Assembly (NCBI RefSeq): GCF_000380485.1
Contig: NZ_AQYG01000049.1
Span: forward strand, 62,001 to 126,000
From: Jongsikchunia kroppenstedtii DSM 45133
GTDB lineage: Bacteria; Actinomycetota; Actinomycetes; Mycobacteriales; Mycobacteriaceae
DNA length: 64,000 nt
Direction: 5' to 3'
Shown: piece by piece, positions 58,050 through 64,000 of the stretch
Numbering within the stretch: the first letter of the stretch is position 1
Layout: every line of letters starts with the position of its first letter
The notes under the pieces: generated by a model
What the model was told of the DNA's origin: nothing
Databases searched by the model: none
Seen by the model: only the letters and a program-made list of their open reading frames with translations
Made by a program: the position numbers and the translations under genes

Positions 58050-58565
58050 TCAGCCGCTGGCCCCGTCGGTAGTCTCGGCCGCCTCCTGCTCGACGGCCCG
58101 CTTCATCATCTCGCGGGCCCGCGAACGGTCGCCGGCGTAGTCGTAGGCACGGGCGATCCGGTAGGTATTGTGCCAATCATTCGGCGCCGCTTCCCATTCC
58201 GCCTTCACCTGAGCGAACAGCGCGTCCGCGGCATCGCGTTCGATCCGCCCGGACGGCCGCCGCGGCAGGTCGGAGACGTCGAGCTCGTAGCCCTCGTCCT
58301 TGGCCCGCCGTGCCAGGCGCTGATGGGCGATACCGGCGCGCAGAGTCGACCAGACCATCCAGATACCGAGCAGCGGGAGGATGAAAACCCCGATCCCCAA
58401 GCCGATTCCGGCCACGGTGCCGTTGCTCATCAGCTCGACGGCCCGCTGGCCGAGCAGCACGAAATAGAAGCACAGGGCGACGACCAGCAGCCCGATCGAC
58501 CACACGATCGGCCGCGGGTCCTTGGACTTCCGCTGGTTCTGCTGGGCTTCGTCGGAGCTCACCAT
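58050..58565 (-). CDS. Membrane protein (Rv2772c-like)
   Basis: This 171-residue protein has two membrane helices (about 21-41 IVWSIGLLVVALCFYFVLL and 50-73 TVAGIGLGIGVFILPLLGIW) and a soluble C-terminus with the TPR-like stretch NDWHNTYRIARAYDYAGDRS. The place beside dapB matches Rv2772c. Function unknown. Confidence 0.8.
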   Translation of the reverse strand: MVSSDEAQQNQRKSKDPRPIVWSIGLLVVALCFYFVLLGQRAVELMSNGTVAGIGLGIGVFILPLLGIWMVWSTLRAGIAHQRLARRAKDEGYELDVSDLPRRPSGRIERDAADALFAQVKAEWEAAPNDWHNTYRIARAYDYAGDRSRAREMMKRAVEQEAAETTDGASG

Positions 58566-58576
58566 TCGACCGCTCT

Positions 58577-59365
<789 letters not shown>

Positions 59366-59498
59366 TCAGCCCGATCATATCGGTGCCGACGAGCACGGTT
59401 CGACGGCGAGGGAACCGGTCGCCGGTCGTGCGCGTCCTATCCACGCAGGATGTCTGCGTCGCCGCACGCAGCTAGACCGATCCCAATGAGGAGGCGAT

Positions 59499-60686
59499 AT
59501 GTCACCGGGCGGCAAGACCCCGTGGCCGGCCACCTCGGTGGACGGCATCCTCGATATCGGCCTGTCCATGGATTCGGGCGGCGCCGCCGACGCGGCCGCC
59601 AAGCTGCGGGCGGCCATGCAGGCCATCGCCAATGCTGCCGCGCTCTACGAACGCACCGTGCAGACGCTGGCGGAACATCTCGAAGGCGAGGCCACCACCG
59701 CCGCGCTGACGACTGCGGGCCGCGTCGCGCGGGCCGCAGTCGAGAACGCCTCGAATACCGGCGCCGTCGGCGGGCAGCTCGAGGAGGTGGCCGCCATCCT
59801 GCACAGCGGCCGCAGCACCGCCCAGACGGGCGTCGAGCTGATCGGCACCACCGCCGCAAGGGACATGGCGCTCGTCGACAACGCCGAGCTGGCGCGGGCG
59901 ATCAAGGCCCAGCTGGACGCCGCGATGGACAGCACCTACTCCAATCCGATGGTCGGCGCGCACGATCTGGTCGACGTCACCCCGGTCAATGATCTCGACA
60001 TTCCCGGCGGCCCCGGCGCGGGTGACGCGCCGGGTGGAACGGCCTTCGGCGGCGGCGGCTCGGCCACCGGTTCGGATCCCGCCGACCCAGCAGGAATGCT
60101 GAGCGGTCCCGTCGGATCGGCGCCGGATCGTACGGCCGGCGCCGCCGCATCACCGAACGCCGCCGGACAGGCGGAAGCAGGGTCGCCGGTCACAGATGCG
60201 GCTGCGGCCGGGGCCGGATCCGCGGGCAGCGGACCGTCGACCACGATGGCGCCGGCCGGCGGCGCCGGCCCTCTCGGCCCGATCGGCGGTGTCGGGACCA
60301 CCCGTGGCGGATCGCCGACGGGCCGGGTCGGCGGCGCGGCGGGCGTCGGCGGAATCGGAGCAGCGCAACCGGTTCCGTCGTCGCGTCTCACCACGCCGGG
60401 CGTGACCGCTAAGCCGCCGACGCCCCCGGTGCCGGGCACCGCCTCCCCCAGCGCCCCGCGCGGCACGACTCCGCCGATGCATCCGGGCGGCGGCCGCAGT
60501 TCGGCCCGCGGCAACGAGCACCGGCGGGCGGCCGGCTACCTACGCGGCCGCCACCATTCCGAAACGGCGATCGGGCCGCTGCCTCTCGTCGCGCCGCCCG
60601 TGCTCGGCGACTGGGCCGCGCCCGACGCGGCCACCGATCCGGAAAAACGCGTCGATTCCGCTGCTGCACAACGAGATCAGTCATGA
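59499..60686 (+). CDS. EspB/PPE-like type VII secretion substrate candidate
   Basis: This 395-residue protein has a helical N-terminal half (about 25-150: GAADAAAKLRAAMQAIANAA, LYERTVQTLAEHLEGEATTA and more) and a long Gly/Pro/Ala/Ser-rich C-terminal half, ending with APPVLGDWAAPD. A helical bundle followed by a disordered Pro/Gly tail is the layout of EspB and PPE proteins of ESX systems. GAGGAGGCGAT precedes the ATG. It starts a five-gene coupled operon whose second gene is YbaB-like (EspL type). No signal peptide. Secretion is inference. Confidence 0.65.
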   Translation: MSPGGKTPWPATSVDGILDIGLSMDSGGAADAAAKLRAAMQAIANAAALYERTVQTLAEHLEGEATTAALTTAGRVARAAVENASNTGAVGGQLEEVAAILHSGRSTAQTGVELIGTTAARDMALVDNAELARAIKAQLDAAMDSTYSNPMVGAHDLVDVTPVNDLDIPGGPGAGDAPGGTAFGGGGSATGSDPADPAGMLSGPVGSAPDRTAGAAASPNAAGQAEAGSPVTDAAAAGAGSAGSGPSTTMAPAGGAGPLGPIGGVGTTRGGSPTGRVGGAAGVGGIGAAQPVPSSRLTTPGVTAKPPTPPVPGTASPSAPRGTTPPMHPGGGRSSARGNEHRRAAGYLRGRHHSETAIGPLPLVAPPVLGDWAAPDAATDPEKRVDSAAAQRDQS

Positions 60687-61252
60687 TCGAATGCCCCGCG
60701 GATCGCGTGGAAATCTGGTCGCCCGATCGGTACATCCGGATGACGGTCGGGCTGCGCGGGCCGACGGCGCTCACCATCGACTCGTTGTCGCTGCGCCGCC
60801 ATGGCCATCGCTGGGTGGCCGACGCGATCGTGACACTGGCCGCCCAGGCGCTCGATCGATTGCATCGCGACCACACTGAGTGGATACGGCGCGTCCACCC
60901 CGCCCCGGCACCGGCGACATCGCTGACCGCCCGCCGCGCCGCCGCGGCCGCAGCCGCAGCCGCTACGGCGGTCCGCGAACGGCTGGCCGCACATCCGGCC
61001 TTCGCCGACGACCACCACCGCACGGCGACGACCGCCGACGGACTGATCGCGGTGACATCGACCGCTCACCGACTCGTCCACATCACCATCGATCCGAACG
61101 CGACCCGACCATCCGGTCCACACCGCTACCCGGCGCCGTTGCTCGCCGAGGCCATCCTCTCGCTCGCGCGGCAGGCCACCGACGCGATCGCCGCCGAGCG
61201 CCGCGGCCTGGCCGCCGACATCCTCGCCGCAGAACTGGGCACCTCTCGATGA
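60683..61252 (+). CDS. YbaB/EspL-like protein with two YbaB-type halves
   Basis: This 189-residue protein shows the YbaB/EbfC pattern twice. Residues about 15-57 read YIRMTVGLRGPTALTIDS then HRWVADAIVTLAAQALDRL. Residues about 112-170 read ADGLIAVTSTAHRLVHITID, then PAPLLAEAILSLARQATDAI. In ESX-1 the YbaB-like EspL is encoded next to EspB. Overlap with the upstream gene is ATGA. Role as chaperone or scaffold for the first protein is inference. Confidence 0.65.
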   Translation: MIECPADRVEIWSPDRYIRMTVGLRGPTALTIDSLSLRRHGHRWVADAIVTLAAQALDRLHRDHTEWIRRVHPAPAPATSLTARRAAAAAAAAATAVRERLAAHPAFADDHHRTATTADGLIAVTSTAHRLVHITIDPNATRPSGPHRYPAPLLAEAILSLARQATDAIAAERRGLAADILAAELGTSR

Positions 61253-61551
61253 TCGACACCGAATCTGTTGTCGCCATCGATGATTCACTGCGTTCGCGGC
61301 TGACCGCACTCGGCGAGATCGTGACCGCGCACCACGGCCTCCGCCGCGAGGCCGCCGCCGATCTCGACCTGCTGATCGCACTCTGCGCCGACTCGCCCGC
61401 CGGTGCAGCATTCCTCGCAGGCGGCGCCGACGACCTGATCGCCGGCCTTCGCGGCACCATCGATGCGCTGCTGGGTGACCTGGCCCGGACCGACACCGGT
61501 CTTTCCGGCGGGATGACGACCATCACCACGACCGACGAAGGTGTCCGATGA
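61249..61551 (+). CDS. 100-residue helical protein, T7SS-target-like
   Basis: This acidic, helical protein begins MIDTESVVAIDDSLRSRLTA and has the size and helix layout of small ESX-associated proteins (WXG100 or DUF2580 type), but no clear WXG is seen. ATGA overlaps join it to both neighbours. No signal peptide or cysteine pattern beyond a single Cys (IALCADSPAG). Confidence 0.6.
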   Translation: MIDTESVVAIDDSLRSRLTALGEIVTAHHGLRREAAADLDLLIALCADSPAGAAFLAGGADDLIAGLRGTIDALLGDLARTDTGLSGGMTTITTTDEGVR

Positions 61552-62453
61552 TCGACGGCACCGCGCTCGCCGCGGTCGCCGACCGGCTCGCCGCGGCCGC
61601 CGAGCGATACGACCAGACCGGCGCGGACTATCGCGCCGGTATCGGCGCGCTGCGGGAGGTCGGCAGCGGACAGACGGTGGCCGCCGGCATCGCGGCGGCC
61701 GCCGACACTCTCGACCCCGCCGCCGGTTTCGCCCTTGTCGCCCAACATCTCCGGTCCCTCGCCGCCGCCACTCACCAGTTCGCTGACGCCGTGCGTACCG
61801 CGGAGGCCGACTTGGCGGCGGCCGACCTGGCGGCGCAGCACGAACTGGCATCGGCCCGGATCGCCGACGGTGGAGTCGACGGCGCGCACACGCTGGTCGC
61901 CGCGGCACTGGCGGCCGCCGATCACGAAGCGATACACCAGGATCTGGTCGCCGCCGGTGAGAGCGCCGCACAGCAGCATGCGGATCCGGCCGTCTCCCCA
62001 GCCGCCGCCGCGCTGCCGATCGGCGCCCTCGCGGCGGCCGGTACCGCTGCCGCGTCCGCCCATCGAACCATCTCTGCGTCAACGGATCACGCCGATACCG
62101 ACTGCACAACACATCTGCAGAGCCGGCTGCTCGACTTCGCGCCGCATGTTCCGGCCCATCTCCCCGGCTGGCATGTCGCGGTCGCGCTCTGCCGGCACGC
62201 CGACGGCACCACCGAGACCATCGTCGCCACCCCGGAACCGGCGCCGTTCCTGCGCCCCGGGTTTACCCTCCTCGACGGCGAGCAACTGGTCGGCACCGGC
62301 ATCGAACCGGAGCTGGCACTGCTGAACTACGCACAGGCGCATGAACTTTCGCTGATCGCGGTCGCCACCGGCGACGCGTCCGCCGAGATTCTGGACATGC
62401 TCGCCGAACGGAGCATCGATGTCATCGATCCCGCGGATCCGATCGATGTCTGA
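61548..62453 (+). CDS. Helical N-terminus/unknown C-terminal domain protein
   Basis: This 301-residue protein has a long helical N-terminus (about 1-180; MIDGTALAAVADRLAAAAER start is like the WXG/DUF2580 class) and a C-terminal alpha/beta domain (about 190-301: GWHVAVALCRHADGTTETIV, RPGFTLLDGEQLVG, PELALLNYAQAHELSLIAVA). The C-terminal pattern resembles deaminase-fold toxins of polymorphic systems, but the HAE and CxxC zinc motifs are missing. It could be an inactive or divergent effector, or an unrelated domain. Confidence 0.6.
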   Translation: MIDGTALAAVADRLAAAAERYDQTGADYRAGIGALREVGSGQTVAAGIAAAADTLDPAAGFALVAQHLRSLAAATHQFADAVRTAEADLAAADLAAQHELASARIADGGVDGAHTLVAAALAAADHEAIHQDLVAAGESAAQQHADPAVSPAAAALPIGALAAAGTAAASAHRTISASTDHADTDCTTHLQSRLLDFAPHVPAHLPGWHVAVALCRHADGTTETIVATPEPAPFLRPGFTLLDGEQLVGTGIEPELALLNYAQAHELSLIAVATGDASAEILDMLAERSIDVIDPADPIDV

Positions 62454-62877
62454 TATTGACCGACTCGCACGCGGCGTGCCGCCATCAACCCTGCCTGCGG
62501 TGATGGCCCGGTTGATCGCCGAGGCGACAGTCGTCGGCGGCATCGCGTTGCCACCCGATGCGCGAGCGGCGCTCGCCGCGCTGGCCGCCGGCGAACCCGT
62601 GGCACGGACAGCCGCCGCGATGCTGCAGGTGCACTACCTGACCGTGGAAACTCAGGCGTGGCAGTCGTTTCGGTCCGGCGATACCCCCGCCTACCTCCGC
62701 GGCTTCCGTGCGGCCCGGACCGTCGCGGCCCTGTACGGCGCCGTGCGTACCGGTTCCGACGACCCCTTGCGCGACGCTCTCCGGGAGCTTCTCGGTACCG
62801 GCCTCCCGATCGGCGCGATGGACGACATCCTGCGCGACTACCGCCGCCCCTCCGCCCATTCGGACGCGTCCGTGTAG
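62446..62877 (+). CDS. 143-residue helical protein closing the T7SS-like operon
   Basis: This protein begins MSDIDRLARGVPPSTLPAVM and is mostly helical (ARAALAALAAGEPVARTAA, LRDALRELLGTGLPIGAMDD). It overlaps the previous gene by eight bases and the convergent CBS/nucleotidyltransferase gene by 40 bases. No family recognised. By position it might be a partner or protective protein for the gene before it. Confidence 0.6.
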   Translation: MSDIDRLARGVPPSTLPAVMARLIAEATVVGGIALPPDARAALAALAAGEPVARTAAAMLQVHYLTVETQAWQSFRSGDTPAYLRGFRAARTVAALYGAVRTGSDDPLRDALRELLGTGLPIGAMDDILRDYRRPSAHSDASV

Positions 62878-64000
62878 TGACTGAGGTTATCCATTCGCTT
62901 CTGCACCGCCGATATCTCCCGTACCGCCTGGGCGATCAGGCTCCGGTCCATCGGCGACAGCCGGTTCAGATCGAGGACATCCGAGGGCCGCTCCCCGGCC
63001 TCCAACTGCGCCACCTGATAGCTGATGCGGATCTTCTGCAACACGTCGAACACCTCGATGAGGTTGCGGGCGTTGGTCTCGGTGAGCAGCGGACTCCCGG
63101 CCGCCGCGAGCAAGCGGCCCCGGGTACCGACCTCGGTGGTCCGCACGCTGAGCCCGACCCAGCGCGCGATATTGACCACCGGCAGCACCGCCTGCGCCTT
63201 GATGTCGATGACATCGCCGCGACGGGCGAACACGTCCCGCATCGACCGCAGCTTCGCCCGGTACGACAACGACTCCGCCAGCAGCGATTTCATCGTTCCC
63301 GAATGTTCCCGCAGGTTGCGGAAGACCGCGGACACAGCCGGCAGCCCGGGGTCGCCCCAGATCGGCCGGGCGTCGACCAGCAGCGAGGCCATGATCATGC
63401 CCTTATTGCGCAGTGGATCGTCCAGCCAGCTGCGCGCCAGCTCGCCCCACTGGCTGTGGGTGCGGGCGAACAACGGTTTGGACGCGGTGGCGCCGTGGTC
63501 GTCGATGCTCAATCCGCTGCGCCGCAGGATGTCCTCGACTTCGGCGAACGCCGCGCGATAGAGCCCGATGCGCTCGGCGGGCACCGACTCGTCGAAGGAC
63601 ACCGCGCTGTCGATGTCGGAGCTGAGCACCGTCTCGCGTCGGCCGTTGCTGCCGAGCGCGAGCCAGGTGACCGCATCGCCGTCCAGCTCGGGATGCTGCG
63701 CCAGCACCAGGTCCAGCCCCCGGCGCACCAGCGCGTCGGTCACGATCGACAGGATGACCGTCACCTCGTGGGACGGCCGGCCGCGTCGCAATAGGTCGAT
63801 AAGCAGATACGGCACCCGCGATCCGCGGTCCACCAGCGCGTCCACCGATTGGGCACGCGAGATCTGTTCTCTCAGAGAGACGCTCACGCCGGCTGGGGCC
63901 GCGACGAAGTCGCCCGGATAGACCACGCCGCGCACCTGACCGGCCCGGTCGACCACCGGCAGACACGACAGGCCGTGTTCCAGGATCTCCAGCAGCGCAT
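62838..64000 (-). CDS. CBS-domain putative nucleotidyltransferase (5' end outside window)
   Basis: About 387 codons are visible. After the end of a CBS domain (HGLSCLPVVDRAGQVRGVVY) come a nucleotidyltransferase DUF294 region with ALGSNGRRETVLSSDIDSAV, the GSxxRxE-x-DSD pattern of GlnD-like transferases, and a C-terminal helical DUF294_C domain (LLAESLSYRAKLRSMRDVFA). The family may uridylylate or adenylylate a protein partner; none is known. The frame is open through position 64000, so the start and probably another CBS or cyclic-nucleotide domain lie outside. Confidence 0.85.
   Translation of the reverse strand, partial: ALLEILEHGLSCLPVVDRAGQVRGVVYPGDFVAAPAGVSVSLREQISRAQSVDALVDRGSRVPYLLIDLLRRGRPSHEVTVILSIVTDALVRRGLDLVLAQHPELDGDAVTWLALGSNGRRETVLSSDIDSAVSFDESVPAERIGLYRAAFAEVEDILRRSGLSIDDHGATASKPLFARTHSQWGELARSWLDDPLRNKGMIMASLLVDARPIWGDPGLPAVSAVFRNLREHSGTMKSLLAESLSYRAKLRSMRDVFARRGDVIDIKAQAVLPVVNIARWVGLSVRTTEVGTRGRLLAAAGSPLLTETNARNLIEVFDVLQKIRISYQVAQLEAGERPSDVLDLNRLSPMDRSLIAQAVREISAVQKRMDNLSHYTDASEWAEGRR

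Overview
The window is a gene-dense, high-GC chromosome segment from an actinobacterium of the order Mycobacteriales. The gene order follows the Mycobacterium tuberculosis nrdR-lexA-hflX-dapF-miaA-miaB-recX-recA-pspA-clgR-pgsA-ftsK-rnj-dapA-thyX-dfrA-thyA-dapB block. It also carries a gluABCD operon beside recX, an intein-free recA and non-mycobacterial accessory genes, which points to a Gordonia- or Williamsia-like member rather than Mycobacterium. That placement is inference. No rRNA, tRNA, insertion sequence, integrase or CRISPR array was seen.

Layout. 1-3055: nrdR (partial), a LysM cell-wall protein divergent from lexA with SOS boxes between them, and an acyl-CoA dehydrogenase. 3218-5121: a NarL-type two-component system. 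5140-9254: hflX, dapF, miaA and a LigB-like gene on the minus strand, the last three overlapping. 9455-14267: a DUF349 protein, a luciferase-like oxidoreductase, a membrane protein and miaB. 14365-17702: a glutamate-type ABC importer. 17726-24692: recX, recA (SOS box), a glycosyltransferase, the envelope-stress set clgR-pspA-small membrane protein, cinA, pgsA and argA. 24703-31557: a YciI protein, terC behind a probable manganese riboswitch, a secreted lipase divergent from a TetR gene, and ftsK. 31651-41148: rnj-dapA, thyX, dfrA-thyA, a secreted phosphatase and a YcaQ-like protein. 41323-42012: a secreted protein behind two Fur-family (probably Zur) boxes.

42105-55730 is the main accessory region. 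A TetR gene, an aldehyde dehydrogenase and a short-chain dehydrogenase are followed by two facing operons. The plus operon encodes maleate isomerase, a VOC protein, an 82-residue protein and an alpha/beta hydrolase. The minus operon encodes an aryl-AMP/CoA ligase, a salicylyl-CoA-5-hydroxylase-like flavoprotein and a broken hydrolase. Both operons start from nearly identical promoters that appear leaderless. The set suggests breakdown of an aromatic acid through a CoA thioester to maleate and fumarate. A second broken hydrolase, a D-aminoacylase-like amidohydrolase and an ectoine hydroxylase without ectABC follow.

56878-57151 holds two tiny open reading frames (25 and 42 residues) with good ribosome binding sites and a strong terminator. 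They resemble the PorA/PorH micro-porins of mycolic-acid bacteria. 57590-59326 returns to the conserved backbone (flavodoxin-like protein, membrane protein, dapB). 59499-62877 is a five-gene, translationally coupled operon that looks like a type VII (ESX) secretion substrate cassette with an EspB-like protein, a YbaB/EspL-like protein and a helical-N-terminus/unknown-C-terminus protein. A CBS/nucleotidyltransferase gene runs off the right edge.
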